From the NCBI RefSeq assembly GCF_024220175.1, contig NZ_CP098502.1, forward strand, positions 3,972,514-4,036,513: a stretch of DNA of 64,000 nt. Direction: 5' to 3'. The DNA comes from Paraconexibacter antarcticus (lineage in GTDB: Bacteria > Actinomycetota > Thermoleophilia > Solirubrobacterales > Solirubrobacteraceae). Each line of letters starts with the position of its first letter. The stretch's first letter is position 1. Below the pieces are notes generated by a model. That model worked only from the letters and a program-made list of their open reading frames with translations, was not told the origin of the DNA and made no database searches. A program made the translations under genes and the position numbers. Shown piece by piece: positions 32,335 to 40,584 of the stretch.

Positions 32335-34436
32335 TCAGGCCGGCGCGGCGACCGTCGCGAGGCCCGGCTCGTCGCGGGCGCCGCGGACGGTGACCGCGAT
32401 GACCTTGTACTCCGGGCAGGACGTGTCGACGTCGGCGGAGTCGCCGACGAGGAGGTTCGTCCGCACCTCAGGGAAGTGGAAGGCGGTGAAGACGTGGCCC
32501 GCCTCGATGCGGTCGGTGATGCGCACCGGCAGCTCGATCTCACCCCGGCGGCTGCGGACGGTCACGAGGTCCCCCTCGGCGAGCAGGCGGTCCGCCGCGT
32601 CGACGGGGTGCATCTCGAGCCAGTCCGAGGGCATGAGCGCGAGGTTGCCGGTCCGCCGGGTCATCGTCCCCGCGTTGTAGTGCTCCAGGCGCCGGCCGGT
32701 GACGAGGATGAGCGGGAACTCGGCGTCGGCCTCCTCCCCGGGCGGCTTGTAGGGCAGCGCGGCGAGCCGCGCGCGCCCGCGGCCGACGAGGAAGCCGTCC
32801 GCGTAGAGGATCGGCGTGTCGGTGCCGTCGGGCGCGACCGGCCACTGCAGGCCACGCCGGCCGAGGCGCGCGAAGCTCACGCCGGCGAAGTCCGGGGTCA
32901 GGCGCGCGACCTCGTCCATGACCGCGGACGGGTCTGAGAACCCCATGTCGTGGCCGAGCGCCCGCGAGAGCTTCGTGAGGATGTCGAAGTCCGTGCGCGC
33001 CTGACCCGGCGGGTCGACCGCGGGCTGCACGAGCTGGATGCGGCGCTCGGCGTTCGTGAACGTGCCGCGCTTCTCGAGGAAGGCGGACGCGGGCAGGACG
33101 ACGTGCGCGAGCTTCGTCGTCTCCGTCATGAAGATGTCCTGGCAGACGAGCAGCTCGAGGTGCTCGAGCGCCCTGACGACGTGGGTCGTGTCGGGGTCCG
33201 TTTGGGCGACGTCCTCGCCGAAGATGAACATCGCCCGCAGGTCGCCCGCGACGGCGGCGTCGAACATCTGCGGGATCGTGTAGCCGGGGCGGCGGGAGAG
33301 CGGCACGCCCCAGGCGGCCTCGAACTGCGTGGCGGTCGCCTCGTCGTCGACGCGGCGGTAGGCCGTGTAGGTGTCGGGCAGCGCCCCCATGTCCGAGGAG
33401 CCCTGGACGTTGTTCTGCCCGCGCAGCGGCAGCAGCGCGGCGCCGGGGCGGCCGACGTTGCCCGTGAGCAGCGCGAGGTTGACGATGAGCCGGACGGCAT
33501 CCGAGCCGTGCCGGTGCTCGGTGACGCCGAGGCCCCAGAGGATGCAGGCGTTCTCGGCGGCGGCGAAGAGGTGCGCGGCGCGCTCGACGTCGGCGGCGGG
33601 GACGCCCGTGAGCTCCTCGACGACCCGCGGGGGTACTGCGCGGCGAGATCCTCGAGCTCGGCGTAGCCCTCGGTGCGCGCGTCGACGAAGGCGCGGTCGA
33701 CGAGGCCGTCGCGGATGATGACGTGCGCGAGCCCGTGCAGGAGGGCGGCGTTGCCGCCCGGCCGCGTGGCGAGGTGGACGTCGGCGAGGTCGGCGAGCTC
33801 GATCCGCCGCGGATCGGCGGTGATGAGCTTCGCGCCGCGCAGGACGGCCTGCTTGCAGCGCGCCCCGACGACCGGATGCCCCTGCGTCGGGTTCGCCCCG
33901 AGGACGAGGAGCAGGTCGGCGCGATCGATGTCGTCGAAGGACCCGGTCGCCCCTGAGAGCCCGAGCGAGGCGCGGAGCGCGAAGGACGTCGGCGAGTGGC
34001 AGACGCGCGAGCAGTTGTCGATGTTGTTCGTCCCGATGGCAGCCCGCATGAGGCGCTGCATGACCTAGCAGTCCTCGTTCGTCGCGCGTGAGGACGCGAG
34101 GCCGGCGATCGCGTCGGGGCCGTGGGCGCCCTTGATGCGCAGCAGCTCAGTGCTGACGTGGGCGACGGCCTCCTCCCAGGTCGCCTCGCGGAACGTTCCC
34201 GCGGCCGCGCCCGGCTCGCGGATCAGCGGGGTCGTCAGCCGCTCGCGCGAGCGCGTGAACTGGTGGGCGAAGCGCCCCTTCACGCACGCGTGGCCGTGGT
34301 TCGCGGGGCCGTCGGCGGCGGGGCTGATCGCGACGACCGCGCCGCCGGAGGTGTGGGCCTCGAGGCGACAGCCGACCCCGCAGTAGCCGCACGTGGTCGT
34401 GGTCGTCGCGTCGAAGGCGAGGCTCTTCGTGCTCAC
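32335..34436 (-). pseudogene. fdhA: Formate dehydrogenase catalytic subunit (bis-MGD), disrupted by an in-frame TAG and a -1 frameshift
   Basis: Starts at GTG 34436, overlapping the upstream gene by 4 bases. The N-terminus binds [4Fe-4S] (CGYCGVGC) and molybdopterin. After TNEDC comes TAG (34065-34067), where homologues usually have Tyr; the same frame then continues with MQRLMRAAIGTNNIDNCSRVC, which has Cys at the Sec position. Reading shifts at the G run 33629-33633: one extra base would restore YPPRVVEELTGV and join the second half. With that base the gene has 701 codons. The product would oxidise formate to CO2. Either the gene is decaying or the sequence has errors. Confidence 0.8.
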
Positions 34437-35107
34437 GCGGCTCCTTTCGGGGCGAGGTCGATGAGCAGGTGCTCGGTGATCGCGTCGGTCGGGCAGGTGT
34501 CGGCGCAGGCGCCGCAGGAGACGCAGGAGAACTCCTGGAAGGACTCGCCCATGAGGCCGGCGGTGACGTTCGCCTCGAACCCGCGCCCGGTGGCGGTGAG
34601 CGCGAAGGCCCCCTGCACCTCGTCGCACGCGCGGACGCACCGTCCGCAGCTGATGCACAGCTCGTGCTGGAGGACGAGGTACGGGTGGCGGTCGTCGAGG
34701 GCCCGGGCGTGCGTGGCGCCGGTCCAGCGCGCCGCGTCGGGGCCCGCCTCCGGGTCCAGCCCGAACGACCGTGCCACGGCGGCGAGCTCGGTGTGCGCCG
34801 CGGGCGCGGCGGGCAGCTCGGAGAGCACGAGCTCGACGACGGCACCGGCGACGCGGCGCGCCGTCGGGTCCCGCGTGTCGACGACGGCGCCGTCGCAGCA
34901 GAGGGTCGTGCACGAGGCGACGGGCCTCTCGCCCCCGTCGAGCCCGACGAGGCAGACGCGGCACGCCCCGAACGGCGCGAGGCGGTCGTCGAAGCAGAGC
35001 GTCGGGACCTCGGCGCCGGCGGCGCGTGCGGCCTCCAGCAGCGTCGTGCCGGGCGCGACCCGCACGGCGATGCCGTCGACAATGACCGTGAGCGGCTCGG
35101 GCGCCAT
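34433..35107 (-). CDS. Formate dehydrogenase iron-sulfur subunit (NuoG N-terminal-like ferredoxin)
   Basis: 224 residues, intact. The N-terminal [2Fe-2S] domain has CFDDRLAPFGACRVC and a distal SCTTLC; residues 140-215 hold two [4Fe-4S] sites, CISCGRCVRAC and CVSCGACADTCP. This equals the N-terminal part of FdsA/NuoG-type proteins, here as a separate gene. It would pass electrons from the molybdenum subunit to the NuoEF-like subunit. The ATG overlaps the upstream stop by one base and its stop overlaps the fdhA GTG, so the three genes form one operon. Confidence 0.88.
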   Translation of the reverse strand: MAPEPLTVIVDGIAVRVAPGTTLLEAARAAGAEVPTLCFDDRLAPFGACRVCLVGLDGGERPVASCTTLCCDGAVVDTRDPTARRVAGAVVELVLSELPAAPAAHTELAAVARSFGLDPEAGPDAARWTGATHARALDDRHPYLVLQHELCISCGRCVRACDEVQGAFALTATGRGFEANVTAGLMGESFQEFSCVSCGACADTCPTDAITEHLLIDLAPKGAA

Positions 35108-36781
35108 CAGACGAGCTCCAGTTCATGCGGGAAGTGCTCGACGAGCGAGCGGATCGGGGCGGGCAGGCCGTCACCGTGGGCGCAGAGCGAGCCGAGCTCG
35201 AGCGTCTCGAGGAGGGCCTCGAGCTTCGCGCGGTCGACGGGGCCGGGGCGGTCCAGGAGCTCCTCGCCGCGGCGCAGCCCGACACGGCACGGAAAGCACT
35301 TCCCGCACGACTCGTCGGCGCCGAACTTCATGAGGTGGCGGGCGAGCGCGCGCATGTCGGTCGTCTCGTCGAAGGCGACGATCGACCCGTGCCCGACCAT
35401 GCACCCGTGCTCGGCGAGCGGCGCGAAGTCGAGCGGCGTGTCGAGGAGCGACGCCGGGAGGATGCCGCCGAGCGGCCCGCCGACCTGCAGCGCCTTGAGC
35501 GTGTGCCCGTCCTTCAGACCCCCACCGAGCCCGTCGCAGATCGTCCGCAGCGACGTCCCGAACGAGACCTCGTAGAGGCCGGGCGTGACGAAGCGCTGGT
35601 TGAGGCACACGAGCTTCGTGCCGGGCGTGGCGCCGGGGCTCAGCGCGCGGTAGGCGGACGCGCCGTGGGCGGCGATGAAGGGGACGTTCGCGAGCGTCTC
35701 GATGTTGTGGACGAGCGTCGGACGCCCGTGCCAGCCGCGCGCGGCCGGGAACGGCGGCCGCGCGCTGACGGTGCCGCGCAGTCCCCGGAGCGACGCGAGC
35801 AGCGCCGTCTCCTCCCCGACGACGTACGAGCCGGCGCCCTCGTGGATCTCGATGTCGAAGCTCAGGCCGCTCCCGAGGACGTTCGCGCCGAGCAGCCCGG
35901 CGGCGCGGGCCTCGGCGACGGCCCGGCGGAGCGCCGGGAGCGAGTCCGGGTACTCGGAGCGGACGAAGACGAAGCCGCGCTGCGCGCCGACCGTGAAGGC
36001 GGCGAGCGCCATGCCCTCGAGCACGAGGTGCGGGCGCCGTTCCATGAGGTGCTTGTCGATGTACGAGCCCGGGTCGCCCTCGTCCCCGTTGGCGACGACC
36101 ACGCGCTGCCCGTCCGCCGGCGTCGTGCCCGCGACGAAGCCCCACTTCACTCCGGCCGGGAAGGCGGCGCCGCCGCGGCCCTTGAGGTCCGCGTCCTTCA
36201 CGGCCGCGCGCAGCCGTTCGGGGCCGAGATGGCGAGGGCGTGGCGCAGGCCCGGCCAGGCCGGGTCGTCGGCGCCGAGCAGGACGCCGTCCGGCGGGATC
36301 GCCGCGCCGTGGACGGCGGTGGCGGGGGCGGGCGCGCGCGTGCAGGCGCCCGCGAGCAGGCGGTCGACGGCGCCGGGCCCCGCGTCGAGGACGTCGCCGT
36401 CGCGCACCGCGGGCCCCACGTGACACAGGCCGAGGCAGACGGTCGGCGCGAGCGACGTCGCGCCGTCGTCGCTGATGCTCGCCGGCGCGACACCGAGGCC
36501 GGCCGCCACGGTGCCGAGCGCGGCGCCGCGCTCGGCGGCCCAGCAGGCGGTGCCCGTGCACACCGCGGTGTGGCGGCGGCCGCGCGGGTGCGTGAGTCGT
36601 CGTAGAACGTCGCGACGCCGTGGACGGTCGCCTCGGGGACGCCGCAGCGCGCGGCCACCGCGCGCAGGTCGTCGTCCGTCAGCCGGCCCCGCGCGGCCAT
36701 GACGTCCTTCAGCGCGTCGAGGACCGTGGGGCGGCCATCGGGCTCGCGGGCACGGAGGCGGCTGATGACGTTCGCTGACAC
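35107..36781 (-). pseudogene. NAD-reducing NuoE-NuoF fusion subunit of formate dehydrogenase, with two -1 frameshifts
   Basis: Starts at GTG 36781 (TAGCAT 7 bases upstream). Residues 1-60 (RPTVLDALKDVMAARG, GVATFYDD) start a NuoE domain. A missing base near 36596 shifts into the frame with HTAVCTGTAC and CLGLCHVGP, the [2Fe-2S] ligands. A second missing base near 36224 shifts into the NuoF part: GRGGAAFPAGVKWGF (FMN/NADH site), ANGDEGDPGSYIDKHLM, and ESCGKCFPCRVG ([4Fe-4S]). Length plus two bases equals 559 codons, as expected for exactly two deletions. The intact protein would reduce NAD+, like a fused FdsG-FdsB. It is the first gene of the operon. Confidence 0.8.
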
Positions 36782-36970
36782 ACATTCGATGCTACCGCGC
36801 GAGGAAAGGGGTGTGAACGATCGTTCATGGCCGGTCGGGTGGTGGGGGCGGTCGGGGCCGCCGTAGGCGTCGCGAAGCACCGCGAACCGAGCCGCAGGCC
36901 GACCGGGCGCACCCGCCGCCCCGCCCCGGCAGGAGGGCAACTTCCGGCCGCGAAGCCGGTTTGAGTGTCC

Positions 36971-38509
36971 ATGGGTCTGAGGGATGGACAGCAGCGCGTA
37001 CGGATGCTGACGACGGCGGCGGGCCTCACGGCCGCGACGCTCGTCGGCGGGCTGACGGCCGGCGCCGACCCGGCGTCCGCGCGCTCGCGCACGCCGGTCC
37101 TCACCGGCATCCGCTGCGTCCCCGCGACGAGCGCGTCGTGTGCCGGCGGGGTCTCGGTGACGACCGGCCGCCTCCTACAGCTCAGCGGCCGCCGCCTGAG
37201 GAGCGGCATGCGGGTGACGTTCCGGTGGCCGACCGGCGCGCTCGCGACGAAGCTCCGCCACACGAGGACCGGCTACACCGCGCGCGTCCCCGCGGGCACC
37301 CGCGCGGGCTCGGTGAGCGTCACGGTCACCGACCGGGCCGGCCGCCGCTCGCGGGCGCGGCGCATCCGCGTCGTCGCCTCGGGGCCGACGCCGGTGACGC
37401 TCCCCGTCGTCGCGGGGCTCCCGGCCCAGTTCGCCGGCCACGGCATGTGGATCTGGCAGCTGGCGAAGACGGAGGGCAGTGACGTCGCCGCGATCGCGCA
37501 GAAGGCCGTCGCGAGCGGTTTCCAGACCGTCTTCGTGAAGGCGGCGGACGGGCAGGACACGTGGGCGCAGTTCACCCCGCAGCTCGTCGCCCAGCTCAAG
37601 GCCGCCGGGCTGCGCGTCTGCGCCTGGCAGTTCGTCTACGGCACGCACCCCGACGGCGAGGCGGCGGCCGCGGTCGCCGCCATCCGGCGCGGCGCCGACT
37701 GCTTCGTCATCGACGCCGAGGGTCAGTACGAGGGCCGGTACGCCGCGGCGCAGACGTACATGACCGCGCTGCGGGCCGGGGTCGGCCCGGACTACCCGCT
37801 CGCGCTGACGTCCTTCCCCTACGTCGACTACCACCCGTCGCTGCCGTACTCCGTCTTCCTCGGCCCCGGCGGCGCCCAGGCCAACGCGCCCCAGGTGTAC
37901 TGGAAGGACATCGGCGGGACCGTCGACGCGGTCAGCGCGCGGACCTTCGCGCAGAACCGGCCCTACACGCGGCCGATCGTGCCGCTGGGCCAGACCTACC
38001 AGAAGCCCGCCGCCACGGAGCTGCAGCGCTTCCGGCAGGTGTGGTCCTCGTACGGCGCCGGCGGGCTGTCGTGGTGGGACTGGCAGGAGACGACCCCCGC
38101 CGCCTTCGGGACCCTCGCGTCGCCCGCCCCCGCGCCGGTCGCCCTCACCGACCCGGGCTGGCCGCTCCTGCGCAAGGGGAGCAAGGGCGACCAGGTCGTC
38201 TGGCTCCAGGAGCACCTCGTGAGCACCGACCCGACCGTGAAGGTCACCGGGACGTACGACGCGGCCACCGTCACCGCGGTGACGGCGGTGCAGACCGCGC
38301 ACGGCTTCCTCGCCACCGGGGAGATGGACGCGCCGACGTGGCAGACCGTCCTGCAGCAGCCGGTCACCCCGGTCGACTGGACGACCCGCGCGGCGCCGCG
38401 GATGGCACCCGCGGCGGGCACGGCGTCCCTCCGCGCGACCCGCGGCCTCCCGAGCCCCGGCATCCGCCGCAGCGAGATCCCGACCGTCGGCGCGGGCGGC
38501 GGCGGCTGA
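36971..38509 (+). CDS. Secreted protein with TIM-barrel-like domain and C-terminal peptidoglycan-binding domain
   Basis: About 512 residues from ATG 36971 (a GTG lies 6 bases earlier). A signal peptide runs to about PASARS. Residues 40-130 resemble an Ig/IPT-like fold. Residues 155-400 (GHGMWIWQLAKTEG, VFVKAADG, VIDAEGQYEGRY, GLSWWDWQ) resemble GH25-like or COG1306-type glycoside hydrolase barrels; Asp/Glu in DAEGQYE may be catalytic. Residues 410-470 are a PG_binding_1 repeat (LRKGSKGDQVVWLQEHL). A cell-wall hydrolase or binding role is likely. A family C hairpin follows the stop. Confidence 0.65.
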   Translation: MGLRDGQQRVRMLTTAAGLTAATLVGGLTAGADPASARSRTPVLTGIRCVPATSASCAGGVSVTTGRLLQLSGRRLRSGMRVTFRWPTGALATKLRHTRTGYTARVPAGTRAGSVSVTVTDRAGRRSRARRIRVVASGPTPVTLPVVAGLPAQFAGHGMWIWQLAKTEGSDVAAIAQKAVASGFQTVFVKAADGQDTWAQFTPQLVAQLKAAGLRVCAWQFVYGTHPDGEAAAAVAAIRRGADCFVIDAEGQYEGRYAAAQTYMTALRAGVGPDYPLALTSFPYVDYHPSLPYSVFLGPGGAQANAPQVYWKDIGGTVDAVSARTFAQNRPYTRPIVPLGQTYQKPAATELQRFRQVWSSYGAGGLSWWDWQETTPAAFGTLASPAPAPVALTDPGWPLLRKGSKGDQVVWLQEHLVSTDPTVKVTGTYDAATVTAVTAVQTAHGFLATGEMDAPTWQTVLQQPVTPVDWTTRAAPRMAPAAGTASLRATRGLPSPGIRRSEIPTVGAGGGG

Positions 38510-38520
38510 CCCCCCACACC

Positions 38521-38569
38521 GCCGAAACCCGTTCTCGGTCCCCCAGTTGGGCCTCTATCGGGTCTCGGC
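38521..38569. repeat. Intergenic hairpin, family C copy 1
   Basis: Outer arms GCCGAAACCCG (38521-38531) and CGGGTCTCGGC (38559-38569), one mismatch. The element is 49 bases long and aligns over its whole length with the reverse complement of 47510-47558, including an inner GTCCCCC..GT.GGGC core. It lies 11 bases after a stop codon. Confidence 0.7.
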
Positions 38570-38629
38570 CGGGCAGGGGACGCGGGACCGCGTTCGGCGG
38601 CGCGGGACGCGGGGTAGGCTCGAGCGCTG

Positions 38630-39766
38630 ATGCCCGCCAGGCCCAACTACGCCCGGCGGCGGACGGTGGCGCTCGGGGCGCTGCTCGTCGCCGTCGTCGC
38701 CGTCATCGCGCTGACCCGCGGCGGTGGGGACACCGGCGGCGGCCCGACCGCCGCCGCGCGGGCCGCGGAGGCCGCCGCGTCCCCCGCGAGGCTCCCGCTG
38801 ACGCGGGCCGTCGGGCAGACGCTCGCCGGCGTCTACCCGGGCCGGACGCCCCCGGCGGCCTTCCTCGCCCGCATCCGCCGCGGCGAGCTCGGCTCCGTCA
38901 TCCTCTTCGCGCCGAACGTCGCCGGCGGCCCGGCGGCGACCCGCCGCGCCGTCGCCCGGCTGCAGGCCGCCGCCAAGGCCGGCGGGAACGCGCCCCTGCT
39001 CGTCATGACCGACCAGGAGGGCGGTGCGGTGAAGCGCCTCGCCGGGCCGCCGTCCCGCGCGCCCGCCGCGATGCGCAGCGTCGCCGTCGCCCGCGCCGAG
39101 GGCGCCGCCACCGGCAGGCTGCTGCACGGCCTGGGCATCACGCTCGACCTCGCCCCGGTCGCGGACGTCAAGCGCGTGCACGGCTCCTTCCTCGGGACCC
39201 GCGCGTTCGGCAGCGACCCCGCCGTCGTCGCCCAGCGGGCGTGCGCGTTCGCCGCGGGCCTGCGCGGCGCCGGCGTCGCGGCGGCGCTGAAGCACTTCCC
39301 CGGGCTCGGGCGGGCCGGCGCGAACACGGACCTCGAGCGCGTGCGGATCGACGCGCCCGCGGCCGCCCTCCGCAGCGACTACGCGCCCTACGCGCGCTGC
39401 GCGAAGGAGGACCGCACGCTCGTGATGCTGAGCAACGCGACGTACCCGCGGCTGCTGGCCGGCGACGCCCCCGCGGTCCTCGACCCCGCCACGTACGCGA
39501 AGGAGCTGCCCGCGGCCGGGGTCCCCACCACGACGCCGACGATCTCCGACGACCTCGACGCGAACGCCATCGCCGGCCGCGACCGCCCGGCCCTGCGGGC
39601 GCTCCGCGCCGGCCTCGACCTCCTGCTCTTCGCGCGGTCCTCGGCCTCCTCGGCCACCGCGCACACCACGCTCGTCGCCGACGTGCGCACCGGCACGCTC
39701 CCCGAGGCGCGCGTCCGCGACGCGGCCGCCGCGGTCCTCGCGCTCAAGGCGTCGCTGGACCGCTGA
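38630..39766 (+). CDS. Glycoside hydrolase family 3 protein (NagZ-like), membrane-anchored or secreted
   Basis: 378 residues. One N-terminal hydrophobic segment (VALGALLVAVVAVIAL) anchors or exports it. GH3 motifs: VMTDQEGG, LAPVADV, ALKHFPGLGRA and TISDDLDANAI, the last with the nucleophilic Asp. The His of the canonical KHFPGHG...DSH loop is replaced by a GLGRAGANTD loop variant. It probably removes beta-linked N-acetylhexosamines in cell-wall turnover. TAGGCT at 38615-38620 is 9 bases before the ATG. Its 3' end overlaps the convergent trmL by 23 bases. Confidence 0.82.
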   Translation: MPARPNYARRRTVALGALLVAVVAVIALTRGGGDTGGGPTAAARAAEAAASPARLPLTRAVGQTLAGVYPGRTPPAAFLARIRRGELGSVILFAPNVAGGPAATRRAVARLQAAAKAGGNAPLLVMTDQEGGAVKRLAGPPSRAPAAMRSVAVARAEGAATGRLLHGLGITLDLAPVADVKRVHGSFLGTRAFGSDPAVVAQRACAFAAGLRGAGVAAALKHFPGLGRAGANTDLERVRIDAPAAALRSDYAPYARCAKEDRTLVMLSNATYPRLLAGDAPAVLDPATYAKELPAAGVPTTTPTISDDLDANAIAGRDRPALRALRAGLDLLLFARSSASSATAHTTLVADVRTGTLPEARVRDAAAAVLALKASLDR

Positions 39767-40229
39767 CCGCCGCCCCGCCGAACCCGAGCTGGCGCCACGC
39801 CTCGTACACCGCCACCGCGGCGGCGTTCGAGAGGTTCAGCGATCGCCGCGCCGGGAGCATCGGGATGCGGAGCCGCTCGGTGATGTGGGGGTCGGCGACC
39901 ACCGCGTCGGGCAGGCCGACGGGCTCGGGCCCGAAGAGCAGGACGTCCCCCTCGACGTACTGCACGTCCGCGAACGAGCGCGTCGCCTTCGTCGTGAACG
40001 CGAACACCCGCGCCGGGGCGAGCGCCGCCCAGGCCGCCTCGAGGCCCGGATGGACCGTGAGCGACGCGAGGTCGTGGTAGTCGAGCCCCGCCCGCCGGAG
40101 GTTCGCGTCGGTGAGGTCGAAGCCGAGCGGCTCGACGAGATGCAGCTCGCACCCGGTCGCCGCGCTCAGGCGGATCGCGTTGCCGGTGTTGCCGGCGATG
40201 CGTGGCTCGTAGAAGAGGACGCGGACCAC
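39744..40229 (-). CDS. trmL: tRNA (cytidine/uridine-34-2'-O)-methyltransferase
   Basis: 161 residues, SPOUT fold with a C-terminal knot. Motifs: PRIAGNTGNAIRLSA (motif 1), LLFGPEPVGLPD (motif 2) and RSLNLSNAAAVAVYEAW (motif 3). It methylates the ribose of wobble base 34 in tRNA-Leu isoacceptors. The start is GTG at 40229; it follows the thiamine-binding-family gene by 4 bases and forms an operon with it. The convergent overlap with the GH3 gene leaves no room for a separate terminator. Confidence 0.92.
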   Translation of the reverse strand: MVRVLFYEPRIAGNTGNAIRLSAATGCELHLVEPLGFDLTDANLRRAGLDYHDLASLTVHPGLEAAWAALAPARVFAFTTKATRSFADVQYVEGDVLLFGPEPVGLPDAVVADPHITERLRIPMLPARRSLNLSNAAAVAVYEAWRQLGFGGAAVSGPATP

Positions 40230-40233
40230 GCGC

Positions 40234-40542
40234 TCAGCCCTCGGCCAGCCGCGCCTCGACGGACGCGACCTTGTCTGCGAGCGTCTGCGGCCGGTCGCGC
40301 CGCTCGTCGAGCTTCAGGACGGTGTAGACGCGCGGGATCCCCATGTCGAACGGGACGGCGTGCAGCTCGCCGACGACCGCGAGGATGTCCGCCGTCTCGC
40401 CCTCGAGCGACGTCCCCATCGCGTGCATGAGGTAGCGCACGCGGTCCTGCGCGGCGAGGCGGCGCTGGATCTCCGCGATGTAGGCGCTCGCGCTCGGGTC
40501 GGGGCGGCCGAGGGCGAGGATCGTGAGGTCGGCGGTGGCCAT
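40234..40542 (-). CDS. MTH1187/YkoF-family thiamine-binding-type protein
   Basis: 102 residues, ferredoxin-like fold family UPF0045/DUF77. SAYIAEIQRRLAAQDRVRYLMHAMGTSLEG and VYTVLKLDERRD are typical; members form tetramers and some bind thiamine. Here no thiamine gene is near; it is co-transcribed with trmL. TACGGT lies 6 bases before the ATG. It is divergent from ligA, 42 bases away. Assignment to the family is good, the ligand is uncertain. Confidence 0.82.
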   Translation of the reverse strand: MATADLTILALGRPDPSASAYIAEIQRRLAAQDRVRYLMHAMGTSLEGETADILAVVGELHAVPFDMGIPRVYTVLKLDERRDRPQTLADKVASVEARLAEG

Positions 40543-40584
40543 GCGGACACCGTAGGCGACCGGCCGGTGCGGGAGGATGCCGGG

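Noticed and set aside
34065..34067. TAG as pyrrolysine or selenocysteine codon
   Set aside because: Selenocysteine uses TGA, and the FdhA Sec position is an ordinary Cys codon downstream. Pyrrolysine is unknown at this position in formate dehydrogenases and no pyl genes are seen.
36786..36970. Riboswitch before the secreted peptidoglycan-binding protein gene
   Set aside because: The region can form CCGGC/GCCGG and other small stems, and cell-wall genes often have c-di-AMP leaders, but the conserved ydaO-type sequence elements are not present.
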